A DNA stretch of 64,000 bases from Arthrobacter sp. RIT-PI-e. Its GTDB lineage: Bacteria > Actinomycetota > Actinomycetes > Actinomycetales > Micrococcaceae. A program made the translations under genes and the position numbers. The notes beneath the pieces are model-generated. The model ran no database searches and had not been told where the DNA came from. It saw only the letters and a list, made by a program, of their open reading frames with translations. The stretch spans positions 49,171 through 113,170 of the forward strand of contig NZ_LGIU01000042.1 of assembly GCF_001187915.1 (NCBI RefSeq). Reading direction: 5' to 3'. How positions within the stretch are numbered: position 1 is the first letter of the stretch; each line of letters begins with the position of its first letter. Below are positions 40,960 to 50,699 of the stretch, piece after piece.

Positions 40960-43367
40960 CCTCGACCCTGTCCCGTCCGGCTCCCCCCCCCGCCGCACCG
41001 CCCGCCGCACCGGTCCGCGCACCCGTGGAACCGTGGCCCTGGGCGGTGACCGGCGCGGTGCTGTTCGCCGTCCTCGCCGCCGCCACCAGCCTCAACGGCG
41101 TGGGGGGGCCCTGGACCTGGCTGGGTCCGGGGCTCGGCACGGTGTTCCCGGTACTCCTCGCCATGGCCGCGGCGCGGAGCCTCCGGGCGGGGGGTGTGGC
41201 CACCGCATCGGTGGGGGTCCTGGCGCTGGTGGGCATGCTCACCGCGCAGTTCCTCGGCTCCTCGAGCTTCCTCGGTGTGGTGCCGGGCCCCGGGACCGTA
41301 CCGGAGATCCAGCGGCTGCTCGCGGAGGCGGAGGAGACCGTGGTCTCCTCCGTGGTCCCCGTGCTCCCGGGGGACGGCATCATGCTGGTCATCTGCGCCG
41401 CGCTGGGACTGATCGCGATCGTCGTGGACCTGTTCGCCACCACCCTGGCCATGCCCGCCGCCGGCGGGGCGGGCCTCCTGGGGATCCTCGTGGCCCCTGC
41501 GATCGTGAAGCCGGACGGCGTGGGCCTGTCCGCCTTCGTGGCCACGGCGCTGGGCTACCTCCTGGTCCTCGCCCTCGCCCAGTGGCGGGAGAACCGGAGG
41601 GCCTCCGGTGGCGCCCGGGCGTCCTCGGGCTTCGCCGGGCGCGGGGTGATCATCGGGGCCGCAGCCCTGTCCGCCACGCTGATCCTGCCGCTGATGATCC
41701 CCGGGTTCACCTCGGGCGCCTTCCCCCAGGGCTCGCGCCTCAACGTGTGGGGCAACGCCACCGGGCTCAACCCCGCCGTGACCCTCGGCAACGACCTCCG
41801 GAACCCCACCGGGTTCGGCCGGATCACCTACTCCACGAGCTCGGACTCCCCGCTGTACCTGCGGGCGGTCACCCTCGAGGACTTCTCCGGCCGCCGCTGG
41901 GAACCGGACCAGCGCCTCGGGGACCGCGAGCCCGACGTCGCCGAGATGGGCACCGAGCAGGGCGTGGGCGGTGACGTCCCGGGCACCGAGGTGTTCACGC
42001 GCGTGAGCACGCAGAGCTACGCGAGCCCCTGGCTGCTCTCCCCCTACGCACCCGAGGGCGTCACCGGTCTGAGCGGCTCCTGGGAATGGGATCCGCTCAA
42101 CCTCTCGGTGCTGGCCACCGACGGCGGGCCCACCCCCCGCCAGGACTACCTGGTGCGGAGCCGCGAGCCCGAGCGGACCCGCGAGGGCCTGGGCCGCACC
42201 AGCCCCGCCGGCCCCGACGCCGTGTCCGCGGTGTTCCTCTCCCGCCCGGAGGACCCCCCGGAGATCATCAGGACCACCGCGGAGGACGTCGCGGGCCGGT
42301 ACCGGAATCCGTACGACAAGGCACTCGCCATCCAGAACCACCTGCGCGGACCGGACTTCGTCTACTCCGAGCAGGCCCCCGTGGACGGCGGCTACGACGG
42401 CACCGGCCTGGACGTCATGGCCGAGTTCCTCGAAGTGCGCTCCGGGTACTGCGTGCACTACGCCGGCACCATGGCGGTCATGGCCCGCGCCGCGGGGATC
42501 CCCAGCCGGGTGGCCGTGGGGTACACCCCCGGCAGCCCCACCGGGAACACGCGTGAGGGGCCCGGAGGCCTGGAACTCACGGAGTTCGTGGTGGACTCCC
42601 GGAACGCCCACGCCTGGCCCGAGCTCTACTTCGAGGGTGTGGGCTGGGTGCGGTTCGAACCCACCCCCTCCCGCGGTGTGGTGCCCGAGTACGCCCAGCA
42701 GACGTTCACCCCCTCCGCCCAGCAGCGCGACGATCTCGATTCCCTGGATCCCGGCAACGCGATCCCCGGTGCACCGGGCGAGCAGACCCCGGCGGCCGAG
42801 CCCTCCCCCTCCGCCGAGGCGACACCCCCCAGTGGCGAGCAGAGCGGCTCCCGTGCCCTGCCCGGCGTGCTGACCGCGGCGGGCCTGGTGCTCGTGGCAC
42901 TGATCCCCCCCCCGCTGCGCTCCGCACGCCCCGGGTCACGGCGCCGTGCACCGGAGACGGCGGGGGGGGGCCCCGGCGGGCGAGGATCGGCGACCACCGC
43001 ATGGGCGGAGACCACCGAGATCGCCGGTGACTCCGGCGCCCCGCTGCAGGCCCCCGACCCACCGCGCACCTTCGAGCACCGGCTGGCCCGGCAGGCCGGG
43101 CTCGCGGAGGCCCAGGCCGGCTCCATGGCCCGCCTGCGCGCGGCGTACGAGTACGAGGAGTACGCGGAGCACACCCCCGCGATGCAGGGTCCCGGCGGGG
43201 GGTCGGGGTCCACCGCGGCCCTGGCCCGGCCTGCGCTGCGTGCCCGGTGGGACGACGTCGACGCCGTACGGAGCGCCCTGCGCAGCAGCAGCTCCTGGCC
43301 GGTACGGTTCAGAGCGCGCTTCCTGCCGCGGTCGCTGGTCAACCGGTTCCCGACCGACTCCCGGTAG
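40956..43367 (+). CDS. Transglutaminase-like membrane protein (TgpA family)
   Basis: 803 aa. An N-terminal block of about six transmembrane helices (residues 28-260) is followed by a transglutaminase core: the Cys in EVRSGYCVHYAGTMAVMARA, then RNAHAWPELYFEGVGWVRFE (His) and an Asp, giving the Cys-His-Asp triad. A Pro/Ser-rich stretch (about 600-640) precedes another hydrophobic segment and a cytoplasmic tail. Last gene of the moxR-DUF58-transglutaminase operon, which is conserved in bacteria; the substrate is unknown and a role in envelope protein modification is inferred. The polyproline N-terminus carries homopolymer runs. Confidence 0.9.
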   Translation: MTSTLSRPAPPPAAPPAAPVRAPVEPWPWAVTGAVLFAVLAAATSLNGVGGPWTWLGPGLGTVFPVLLAMAAARSLRAGGVATASVGVLALVGMLTAQFLGSSSFLGVVPGPGTVPEIQRLLAEAEETVVSSVVPVLPGDGIMLVICAALGLIAIVVDLFATTLAMPAAGGAGLLGILVAPAIVKPDGVGLSAFVATALGYLLVLALAQWRENRRASGGARASSGFAGRGVIIGAAALSATLILPLMIPGFTSGAFPQGSRLNVWGNATGLNPAVTLGNDLRNPTGFGRITYSTSSDSPLYLRAVTLEDFSGRRWEPDQRLGDREPDVAEMGTEQGVGGDVPGTEVFTRVSTQSYASPWLLSPYAPEGVTGLSGSWEWDPLNLSVLATDGGPTPRQDYLVRSREPERTREGLGRTSPAGPDAVSAVFLSRPEDPPEIIRTTAEDVAGRYRNPYDKALAIQNHLRGPDFVYSEQAPVDGGYDGTGLDVMAEFLEVRSGYCVHYAGTMAVMARAAGIPSRVAVGYTPGSPTGNTREGPGGLELTEFVVDSRNAHAWPELYFEGVGWVRFEPTPSRGVVPEYAQQTFTPSAQQRDDLDSLDPGNAIPGAPGEQTPAAEPSPSAEATPPSGEQSGSRALPGVLTAAGLVLVALIPPPLRSARPGSRRRAPETAGGGPGGRGSATTAWAETTEIAGDSGAPLQAPDPPRTFEHRLARQAGLAEAQAGSMARLRAAYEYEEYAEHTPAMQGPGGGSGSTAALARPALRARWDDVDAVRSALRSSSSWPVRFRARFLPRSLVNRFPTDSR

Positions 43368-43453
43368 GATCCCGCACCGACCGGCGACCCAGCACATTGC
43401 TGCCCGGCCCCGCGCTCGCTCCGGGGCGACCCGGGCAGCTGGTGCGGGTAGCG

Positions 43454-45787
43454 CTACGGGCGGTCGGGGGCCGGAGGAACGGGCCGGGTCGCCGCAGGTG
43501 CCCGCACCAGCAGGGAGTCCGCCCGAGGCACACCCCGGGGTGGATGCGCAGCGATCCAGGGGGCCACGCCGGCGGCCGGAAGAGGTCTGGCGAAGTGATA
43601 CCCCTGGGCGAGGTCGCAGCCGAGGGTGCGGAGCTCCTCCGCCGTCTCCTCGTTCTCCACCCCCTCCGCGACCACGCGCAGGTCCTGGCTGTGGGCGAGG
43701 TCGATGATGGAGGCCACCAGGCCGTGCGCGCGCCGGTCCCTGCGCATCGCGCTGATGAAGGAGCGGTCGAGCTTGAGCTCGTCCACGGGGAGGTCGCGCA
43801 GGTAGGCCAGGGAGCTGTACCCGGTGCCGAAGTCGTCGATCGAGATCTCGATCCCGTCGGCGCGCAGCCGGGTGAGGACCTCGGCGGTGCGTCTGGGCGT
43901 GGCCATCAGGGCGTCCTCCGTGATCTCCAGGGTCAACGAGGTGGCCGGCACCCGGTGCTGCCGGAGCAGGATGTCGATCTGCTGCGGGAGATCCACCGGG
44001 ATGCAGGATCCTGACAGGTTCACGGCGACGTTCACCTCCAGGCCCTCGGCGCGCCAGGCGGCCACGCGTGCCACGGTGCGTTCGAGCACGAGCGTGGTCA
44101 GTCTGGGCATGAGCCGGGCCTCCTCGGCCAGGGGGAGGAACTTGTCCGGCGAGAGCTGACCGAGTACGGGATGGTTCCAGCGGACCAGGGCCTCCAGACT
44201 CGTCCTCCCGACCGGTCCGGTGACCCGCTCGCCGGCCAGGTGGACCTTGGGCTGGTAGTGCATCTCGAGCTGGTCCTCGGCCATCGCGGTGCGCAGTTCC
44301 TGCAGGGTCTGGAGTTTGCGGGCGGCACCGTCGTCGTCCAGGGAACTGTAGAGGTGATGCCCGCTGCGATCGGACTTGGCCCGGAACATGGCCACATCGG
44401 CCTTGCGCATCAGGAGGTTCAGATCGGTGCCGTTCGCCGGGGTCAGGGCCATACCGATGCTCACGTCGACCTGCAACGAGGACAGTCCGACGGTGATCGG
44501 TTCGTCCAGTGCCCCCCTCAAGCGGCATGCTGCAGCGACGGCCTCCTCCTTGGTGCAGCCGTCGAGGAACACCGCGAACTCGTCCCCTCCGAGACGTACG
44601 AGGAGATCGCCGGGGGTGAGCTGCTCCGCGAACCGCTGCCCCACCCGGATGAGGAGCTGATCCCCGACGTCGTGCCCCAGGGCGTCGTTGATGTCCTTGA
44701 AGCAGTCGAGATCCAGGAGGAACAGCGCTCCAGGACGGCCACGGGTGAGCCGCGGAGGGATCTGGATCAGGAGCGCCCGGCGGTTGGGCAGCCCGGTTAG
44801 CTCGTCCGTGATCGCCAGGGTGGACAGGACCCGGTTGCGGAACACCAGGGGAACCGCGGCCATCGCGAGCGCGGAGGCCGCGAGAAGTTGGGCCAGGAGC
44901 GGGATCTGCATCCGGCACCCGATCAGCAGGACCACCAGGGCCGTGGTGGTGGAGATCATCAGCGCCAGGAAGGCCGGGCGCTCGTAGACCTGCCCGCGGG
45001 ACTCCTGACCGGTTCGTCCGGCGGCGTCGACCCATGCGGCGATGGCCACGATCCCCGCCACCCAGGCGGCATCGATGATGTTCCCGATCAGGTAGCTCTC
45101 CAACGTGAGCGCGAAGACGATGTCGGCCACCGAGTAGGCCACCAGTCCGAGGACGAGCAGCTGCCACCGGGGCCCCAGGTCCAGACCCCCGGTAGCGAGC
45201 AGACCACCGACAGCGGTGATCAGTACCAGATTCAGGATCGGATAGAGGACGACGATGACGAGTTCCAGACCGGTGGCTCCTGCCCCACCGGTCAGGACGG
45301 GGGTGAGGATCAGCGCCATGAGCGACCCCGCGGCCGCTGCTCCCACCACGCTGTCCAGGAGAAGCGGCCAGGCCAGGCCCTTGAGCTTGCGCATCATGAC
45401 CACGAGCGCGCTGAGCATGAGCGGGTAGAAGGCGAGGTACGCGACGTCTGCGGTCGTCACATCGGTGAGCGCTGGTTGCCCGTTCAGCTCCAACAGGTAG
45501 AGCACGTCCCCCATGGTGTACATGGTGACGGCGCCCGCCCCGAACAGGATCTGCCACTGCCTGAACCGCGTTCGGAACGCTGCCCGGACACACACGGTGA
45601 CCGCCAGCAGCTCCGTGATGATGCCCAGCGATTCCTCGAACGCGCCGTACGAGCCCGGGGTCGTCAGCAGCAGGGTCAGGACGTAGACGGTCAGCACCGC
45701 CCCGGTGAGCACGATCAAGCCGGGGAACCTCTTCCCGGAACTCGCCGAGCCCCCCGCGCCACTCGCCGGCCGAGCCTGAGTACGCAT
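43454..45787 (-). CDS. GGDEF-EAL c-di-GMP enzyme with membrane sensor
   Basis: 777 aa. About nine N-terminal transmembrane helices (to ~310) form a MASE-like sensor. The GGDEF domain (about 325-480; active site RLGGDEFAVF, with DELTGLPNRRALL) is intact, and so is the EAL domain (about 495-750): EALVRW, LEITED, IDDFGTGYSSLAYL, KLDRSF, AEGVEN and QGYHFARPLP. Both activities are possible: synthesis and degradation of c-di-GMP, or one regulating the other. GAGGAGA upstream of ATG 45787. Stands alone, convergent with the transglutaminase gene. A Pro-rich tail ends the protein. Confidence 0.93.
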   Translation of the reverse strand: MRTQARPASGAGGSASSGKRFPGLIVLTGAVLTVYVLTLLLTTPGSYGAFEESLGIITELLAVTVCVRAAFRTRFRQWQILFGAGAVTMYTMGDVLYLLELNGQPALTDVTTADVAYLAFYPLMLSALVVMMRKLKGLAWPLLLDSVVGAAAAGSLMALILTPVLTGGAGATGLELVIVVLYPILNLVLITAVGGLLATGGLDLGPRWQLLVLGLVAYSVADIVFALTLESYLIGNIIDAAWVAGIVAIAAWVDAAGRTGQESRGQVYERPAFLALMISTTTALVVLLIGCRMQIPLLAQLLAASALAMAAVPLVFRNRVLSTLAITDELTGLPNRRALLIQIPPRLTRGRPGALFLLDLDCFKDINDALGHDVGDQLLIRVGQRFAEQLTPGDLLVRLGGDEFAVFLDGCTKEEAVAAACRLRGALDEPITVGLSSLQVDVSIGMALTPANGTDLNLLMRKADVAMFRAKSDRSGHHLYSSLDDDGAARKLQTLQELRTAMAEDQLEMHYQPKVHLAGERVTGPVGRTSLEALVRWNHPVLGQLSPDKFLPLAEEARLMPRLTTLVLERTVARVAAWRAEGLEVNVAVNLSGSCIPVDLPQQIDILLRQHRVPATSLTLEITEDALMATPRRTAEVLTRLRADGIEISIDDFGTGYSSLAYLRDLPVDELKLDRSFISAMRRDRRAHGLVASIIDLAHSQDLRVVAEGVENEETAEELRTLGCDLAQGYHFARPLPAAGVAPWIAAHPPRGVPRADSLLVRAPAATRPVPPAPDRP

Positions 45788-45941
45788 GATGGATCTCCTC
45801 AGCTGTCCCGACCACGAATGCGGTCCCTGAAACGAACTCTAGGATCACCGGATGGTCCCGGCCGCCGATTCGGGCCCCGACACCGAACCCAGACGGAATC
45901 CTTGGCTCATCCTGAGCTTGTGGCCGGCCGGCACGAGGGCG

Positions 45942-47423
45942 TCAGGAGGCGAACGGGTCCGAGATCCCCACGTACTGCGTGTAGAGGTACTCCTCGATGC
46001 CCTCCGCGCCGCCCTCCCGGCCGAGTCCTGACTGCTTGACCCCACCGAACGGCGCTGCGGCGTTGGACACCACGCCCGCGTTCAGGCCCAGCATCCCGAC
46101 GTCGAGCCGCTCGCCGATCCGCAGGCCCCGGTTCAGGTCGCGGGTGAACACGTAGGCCACCAGCCCGTACTCGGTGTCGTTGGCGAGCTCCACGGCCTCG
46201 TCCTCCGTGCCGAAGGTGACGATCGGCGCCACGGGGCCGAAGATCTCCTCCTGCAGGATCCGCGAGGACCGCGGGACGTCCTTGAGCACCGTCGCCCGGT
46301 AGAAGTAGCCGTCCCCGTCGACGGGGGCGCCGCCGACGACCGCCACGGCGCCGTCGTCCACCGCTGCCGTCACGAGCTCGTGCACCTTGGTGCGGCTCTT
46401 CTCGTCGATCAGGGGGCCGAGCGTCGAGCGCTCCTCCGTGCCCCGCGCCGGGGTGGTCGCGCCCATCCGTTCCGCGAGCGCCGCCGCGAAGCGGTCGGCC
46501 ACGGACTCGTGCACCAGGAAACGGTTGGCCGCGGTGCAGGCCTCCCCCATGTTGCGCAGCTTCGCGAGCATGGCGCCGTCCACCGCGGCGTCCACGTCGG
46601 CGTCCTCGAACACCAGGAACGGGGCATTGCCACCGAGTTCCATGGAGGTGCGCAGCACGTTCCGGGACGCGGCGGCGAGGAGGTTGCGGCCCACGGGGGT
46701 GGAGCCGGTGAAGGAGAGTTTCCGCAGGCGGGAATCCTCGATGAGCGGCCCGGTGACCTCGCCTGCCGTGGTGGTGTTCACGATGTTCAGCACCCCTGCC
46801 GGGAGGCCCGCCTCCTGCAGCACGGTGGCGAACAGGGAGGAGGTCAGCGGGGTCAGGTTCGCGGGCTTGAGCACCATGGTGCAGCCGGCGGCGATCGCGG
46901 GGGCGATCTTCCGGGTGGCCATCGCGAGCGGGAAGTTCCAGGGGGTGATCAACAGGCACGGGCCCACGGGCTTCTTGTTCACCAGCAGCCGGGCCTTGCC
47001 GTCCGGGGCCACGGAGTAGCGGCCCGAGGCGCGCACGGCCTCCTCGGAGAACCAGCGCAGGAACTCGGCGCCGTAGCCCACCTCGCCCCGGGCCTCGGCC
47101 AGGGGCTTGCCCATCTCCAGGGTCATCAGCAGCGCGAACTCGTCCGCGCGGGCGGTCACGAGGTCGAAGGCGCGCCGCAGGATCTCGCCGCGCTCGCGGG
47201 GAGCGGTGCGGGCCCAGTCGGCCTGCGCGGCCACCGCCGCGTCCAGCGCCGCGACGCCGTCCTCGGGTGTGGCATCGGCCAGCGTGAGCAGGGTGCGCCC
47301 GGTGGCCGGGTCCTCGACGTCGAACGTGGCACCGGACGACGACGCCCGCCACTCACCGCCGATGAACAGGCCGGTGGGGACCTTCTCGAGCAGTTCCTTC
47401 TCCTGGTGGATGGTGACGGCCAT
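45942..47423 (-). CDS. gabD: NAD(P)-dependent succinate-semialdehyde dehydrogenase
   Basis: 493 aa, aldehyde dehydrogenase superfamily. Oxidises succinate semialdehyde to succinate at the end of the GABA shunt. ITPWNFPLAMATRKIAPAIA and SFTGSTPVGRNLLAAASRNV are the Rossmann-fold signatures; MELGGNAPFLVFEDADVDAA carries the general-base Glu and MGEACTAANRFLV the nucleophile Cys. EEIFGPVAPIV and PFGGVKQSGLGREGG are family motifs. GAAGGAG before ATG 47423. Monocistronic in this window; GABA transaminase is not nearby. Confidence 0.93.
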   Translation of the reverse strand: MAVTIHQEKELLEKVPTGLFIGGEWRASSSGATFDVEDPATGRTLLTLADATPEDGVAALDAAVAAQADWARTAPRERGEILRRAFDLVTARADEFALLMTLEMGKPLAEARGEVGYGAEFLRWFSEEAVRASGRYSVAPDGKARLLVNKKPVGPCLLITPWNFPLAMATRKIAPAIAAGCTMVLKPANLTPLTSSLFATVLQEAGLPAGVLNIVNTTTAGEVTGPLIEDSRLRKLSFTGSTPVGRNLLAAASRNVLRTSMELGGNAPFLVFEDADVDAAVDGAMLAKLRNMGEACTAANRFLVHESVADRFAAALAERMGATTPARGTEERSTLGPLIDEKSRTKVHELVTAAVDDGAVAVVGGAPVDGDGYFYRATVLKDVPRSSRILQEEIFGPVAPIVTFGTEDEAVELANDTEYGLVAYVFTRDLNRGLRIGERLDVGMLGLNAGVVSNAAAPFGGVKQSGLGREGGAEGIEEYLYTQYVGISDPFAS

Positions 47424-47591
47424 GGGCGCTCCTTCGTGGGGTTCTCCGGGCGCGTGGGCACCCGCTGCATTCGGTGCTCACGCTAGACCCGCCGTCCGGA
47501 GGCGTCCAGTGGAGCGTGCACTGCCATCGGTGGGTCGTCCTGGACATCCGCACAACGCTCGTCCGCCCTCCGGGGACGGTACGGTCACCGC

Positions 47592-47705
47592 ATGCCCGGG
47601 CTGATCCTGCCCGACCCCGAGCGGCACTCCGCCTGGCTGGACGCCCATGCTGAGTGGGGTCCGGGTCTGCACGAGGACCGGAGGGTTCACCTCGGGAGGC
47701 TCCGG
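47592..47705 (+). pseudogene. N-terminal fragment of an acetyltransferase-like gene
   Basis: The first ~28 codons, MPGLILPDPERHSAWLDAHA and EWGPGLHED, match the start of a common actinobacterial GNAT family (x-P-T-x-x-x-H-x-A-W-L-x-A-H-x-E-W-G-P-G-x-H-E-D). After this the frame loses homology and runs antisense through the dehydrogenase gene. Only the beginning of the gene is left, wedged between gabD and the convergent dehydrogenase. Confidence 0.4.
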
Positions 47706-47729
47706 CGCAGCATGCTGGACCCGGGTGAA

Positions 47730-48779
47730 TCAGGCTCCGGCGTTCGGGGCCACGAGCACCTTCGCGTGCTGGGTGGTGCCGCCGTCGAGCTCGGCGAGAA
47801 GATCCGGCAGTTCGTCGAGGGTGATCGTGCCGGTGATCAGCGGCACCACGTCCACCGAGCCGTCGGCGAGCGCCCGCATGGCACCCGTGAAATCGGCGTG
47901 GGTGTAGGCCAGCGAGCCGATCACGGTGAGCTCGCGCGACTGCCAGTCGCCGTAGGAGACCTCCGAATCGGTCATGGGATAACCGAGGAGTGAGAGGATG
48001 CCGCCGCGTCGCACGAGTTCGGCACTGGGCTGCAGGAGAGCCGGGGCGCCGGTGCACTCGTAGAGGACGTCCGCGCCGAGGGTGCCCGTGAGTTCCAGGA
48101 CGCGCGCGCGGAACTCGTCGCCGGGCTCGAAGACCTCGGTGAAGCCCAGGGCCCGGGCGGCGTCGCGTCGTGCCTCGGAGGGCTCGACGACGACCACCGC
48201 ACCCGCCCCGGCGTGGCGTGCGTGCTGGGCCGTGAGCAGCCCGATGGGCCCCGCGCCCTGCACCACCACGACGGCGCCCAGCCGCTGACCGGTGCGCCGG
48301 ACCGCGTGGAAGGTGACGGCGGTGGGTTCCACCAGGCCGAGTTGTTCGTCCGTCAGGCTCTCGAGGGCCCGCTGGACACGGCGCTCGGAGACGATGAGAT
48401 GTTCGGAGAATCCTCCGTGGTCGGGGGCGTCCTCGGTCACTCCGTTGGCCTCGGCGAACGCCGTGTCGCAGTGGTCGGCGTTACCGGCGCGGCACATGGG
48501 GCAGATGCCGCACGCGGGACCGACGCTCGCCACCACCCGGTCGCCCTCGGCCACGGTGTCGACGCCCGCTCCCACGGTCACCACGGAGCCGGTCCATTCG
48601 TGGCCGAAGACCGCCTTCGGGATGAGACCTCCCGAACTGTAACCGTGGGTGTCCGTGGCGCAGACGCCGCAGTAGCGGATCCGCACGAGCACTTCCCCCG
48701 CGCCCGGCTGCCGGAGTTCCTCCTCCTGCACCTCGACGGAACGCGGAGCGGTGACGACGGCGAAGCGATTCGTTTCCAT
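47730..48779 (-). CDS. Zinc-dependent alcohol dehydrogenase
   Basis: 349 aa, medium-chain dehydrogenase/reductase. Catalytic zinc ligands CGVCATDTHGY and GHEWTGSV, structural zinc cluster CGICPMCRAGNADHC, and NAD(P)-binding VVVVQGAGPIGLLTAQHARH. The two zinc sites and overall length fit threonine-/sorbitol-dehydrogenase-like members; the substrate is not predictable. ATG 48779, with TAGCGT eight bases upstream as a possible -10, suggests a leaderless start; frames further upstream lie over the start of the divergent uridine kinase remnant. Confidence 0.9.
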   Translation of the reverse strand: METNRFAVVTAPRSVEVQEEELRQPGAGEVLVRIRYCGVCATDTHGYSSGGLIPKAVFGHEWTGSVVTVGAGVDTVAEGDRVVASVGPACGICPMCRAGNADHCDTAFAEANGVTEDAPDHGGFSEHLIVSERRVQRALESLTDEQLGLVEPTAVTFHAVRRTGQRLGAVVVVQGAGPIGLLTAQHARHAGAGAVVVVEPSEARRDAARALGFTEVFEPGDEFRARVLELTGTLGADVLYECTGAPALLQPSAELVRRGGILSLLGYPMTDSEVSYGDWQSRELTVIGSLAYTHADFTGAMRALADGSVDVVPLITGTITLDELPDLLAELDGGTTQHAKVLVAPNAGA

Positions 48780-48852
48780 GTGCACCAACGCTACGCCCGC
48801 TCGTCGGTCGGTACCCAGCCGCGCGATCCTCACCTGCAGCAGGATGGGGTGC

Positions 48853-49402
48853 ATGGAGATGTTCATACGATCACTGGCGGCTGCCGTTCTCGATGTGCTC
48901 GGACCGGACGGTCGACTTGTAGCGATCGACGGTGTGGACGGTAGCGGGAAGACGACCTTCGCCGCCGCCCTGGCGGCAGAGATTCACGACCGTCCCGTGA
49001 TCACCATCCACGCGGACGACTTCCTGAACCCGCCGACTCTTCGGCATGCACGGGGACGTCATTCCCCGGAAGGGTTCTGGCAGGACACCTACGACTACCG
49101 GATGCTCCGGGAGTACGTGCTCACACCGTTGGGGCCGAAGGGCGACGGCTGGTACTCACCGGTCGGTTACGATCCAGGAGCAGATCGACCGATGGAGCCG
49201 GTGTTCTCCTACGCTCCGCCGGAAGCGCTGGTGCTGGCGGAGGGCATGTTCCATGCACCGGTACGTGCAGGGGCAGCGCCTCTACTTCGATGCTGCACAG
49301 CCCTGGGAACGCGCAACCTTCGTCATCGACAACGGCGACGTCGCCACGCCTCGGATGATCCGGCCCGGCACTGCGTCAGCCGCCCGATTCGGCATGGCAT
49401 AA
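48853..49402 (+). pseudogene. Uridine kinase remnant with internal deletion
   Basis: The 5' part reads as an intact uridine kinase beginning: LVAIDGVDGSGKTTFAAALA (Walker A), VITIHADDFLNPPTLRHARG, EGFWQDTYDYRMLREYVLTP and ALVLAEGMF. At about 49256 the sequence jumps, in another frame, to HRYVQGQRLYFDAAQPWERA and TFVIDNGDVATPR, the family's C-terminal part. Roughly 45-50 codons between (the R-D-x-x-D base-recognition region) are missing, and the frames differ. An intact enzyme is not possible; the stop is at 49400-49402. Confidence 0.75.
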
Positions 49403-49410
49403 CATCTTCA

Positions 49411-49430
49411 GGAACCACGGAGGTGGTTCC
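49411..49430 (+). promoter_or_regulatory. Hairpin with the ribosome site in its loop
   Basis: GGAACCAC (49411-49418), GGAG loop (49419-49422), GTGGTTCC (49423-49430): a perfect 8-bp stem whose loop presents the Shine-Dalgarno of the GAF-ANTAR gene starting at GTG 49433. ANTAR proteins bind RNA hairpins, so autoregulation is conceivable, although one hairpin is half of the usual two-hairpin target. Confidence 0.5.
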
Positions 49431-49432
49431 GG

Positions 49433-50236
49433 GTGACGACGGGTCTTCCGGACGGACGTGATGCACGGATCGAGGTGGGGATGCCGGACGAGGACGAATT
49501 GGCCCGCGAGGTCGAACGTGACACCGTGACCGCCAGGTTGCAGAACATGGTGCTCGAGAGCGAGGACGTGCAGCACTTCCTGACCGGGATGGTCACCATC
49601 GCTGCGGAGTCCTTCACCGGGGCCTACGGGAGCGTGTTCTGCGGGGTGACGCTCCTGCGTCCCCGCTCGATGATCACCGTGGCCAGCAGCAGCGAGGAGG
49701 CGCAGCTGGTGGACGAGGTGCAGTACGGGTTCGACGACGGTCCGTGTCTCCGCGCCGCGCGGGAGGGCGTCACCGTCCACATCCCCGACTTCCTGACGGA
49801 GACCCGCTTCCCCGAGTACCGGGAAGCGATCGCAGCCCACGGCCTGCGCTCGGCCCTGGGCATCCCGATCCGGCTCGACGCGGGCGCCAGCGCCGGCCTG
49901 GATTTCTATTCCACCGAGGCGAACGCCTTCGACGACCAGGGCATCGTCGTCGCCGAGCGCATCGCCCGGGACGTCTCGCAGTCCCTCCGGCTTGCCGTGC
50001 GCATGGCCGAACTGAGCTCGGCCACCTCGAACATGCGGGCCGCCATGGAATCACGCACCACCATCGACATGGCTCTCGGCGCCATCATGGCCCAGAACCG
50101 GTGCGACCAGGAGGAAGCCATCACCATTCTGCGCCGCGCCTCGTCCAACCGGAACGTGAAGCTCCGGGACGTGGCGACGGAAATCCTGGGCTCCGTCGGG
50201 CAACGGAAGCCGGTGAGCACGCACTTCGAGGGCTGA
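49433..50236 (+). CDS. GAF-ANTAR RNA-binding antiterminator
   Basis: 267 aa. GAF domain at about 35-195 (GVTLLRPRSMITVASSSEEA, GPCLRAAREGVTVHIPDF, YREAIAAHGLRSALGIPIRL) followed by an ANTAR domain (about 200-260: MESRTTIDMALGAIMAQNRC and EEAITILRRASSNRNVKLRD, typical A-x-G-x-I/L-M pattern). Such proteins sense a small molecule or stress and bind RNA to prevent termination. GTG 49433 has GGAGG at good spacing. Same region as other GAF/PAS/ANTAR genes. Confidence 0.9.
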   Translation: MTTGLPDGRDARIEVGMPDEDELAREVERDTVTARLQNMVLESEDVQHFLTGMVTIAAESFTGAYGSVFCGVTLLRPRSMITVASSSEEAQLVDEVQYGFDDGPCLRAAREGVTVHIPDFLTETRFPEYREAIAAHGLRSALGIPIRLDAGASAGLDFYSTEANAFDDQGIVVAERIARDVSQSLRLAVRMAELSSATSNMRAAMESRTTIDMALGAIMAQNRCDQEEAITILRRASSNRNVKLRDVATEILGSVGQRKPVSTHFEG

Positions 50237-50261
50237 TTCCCCGCCGATCTGCAGCCGGGAC

Positions 50262-50699
50262 TCATCCCCCGCCGTCGGGCACCGGGTCCCCCGCTCGGGT
50301 GGGCCGGGGCGCTTCCTCAATGGAGAGTATCGTGACGTCGATCGTCCCGACGGTCAGTCCGTGGCGCTCGAGGGTTGTCGCGGCGAGTACCTGCAGTTTC
50401 CGGGACAGGGTGAGCGCAGGGTGGTCGACGTCGGTGGCGACGTCGATGTGCACGTTGACCATGGTGCCGGCGAGGGACAGGGTGAGCCCGTCCGTGACGG
50501 AGACGACCGGTTCCTCACCGTCCGCACCGAAGGTCTGCTGGAAGAGGGCCACCGGCGTCAGCTTCAGGCGTTGGACCGTGCTGCGCACCGTCGGTTCCAG
50601 GCGTACCAGCCCGGGCTCTGCGAGGAGGACGGATCTGAGCTGCTCGACCACGGGGTCGAGGTCCGGTACCCGGGCGTCAACGGACGGGTCAGACATCAT
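50262..50699 (-). CDS. Asp23/Gls24-family envelope stress response protein
   Basis: 145 aa, no membrane segment. VVSVTDGLTLSLAGTMVNVH, IDVATDVDHPALTLSRKLQV and LAATTLERHGLTVGTIDVTI match the Asp23 C-terminal strand-helix pattern. Asp23 proteins bind the membrane through AmaP, which is encoded in the adjacent rightward operon. Last of a three-gene operon with an ECF sigma factor; its ATG overlaps the previous stop by about 11 bases with GGAGG upstream. Confidence 0.75.
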   Translation of the reverse strand: MMSDPSVDARVPDLDPVVEQLRSVLLAEPGLVRLEPTVRSTVQRLKLTPVALFQQTFGADGEEPVVSVTDGLTLSLAGTMVNVHIDVATDVDHPALTLSRKLQVLAATTLERHGLTVGTIDVTILSIEEAPRPTRAGDPVPDGGG

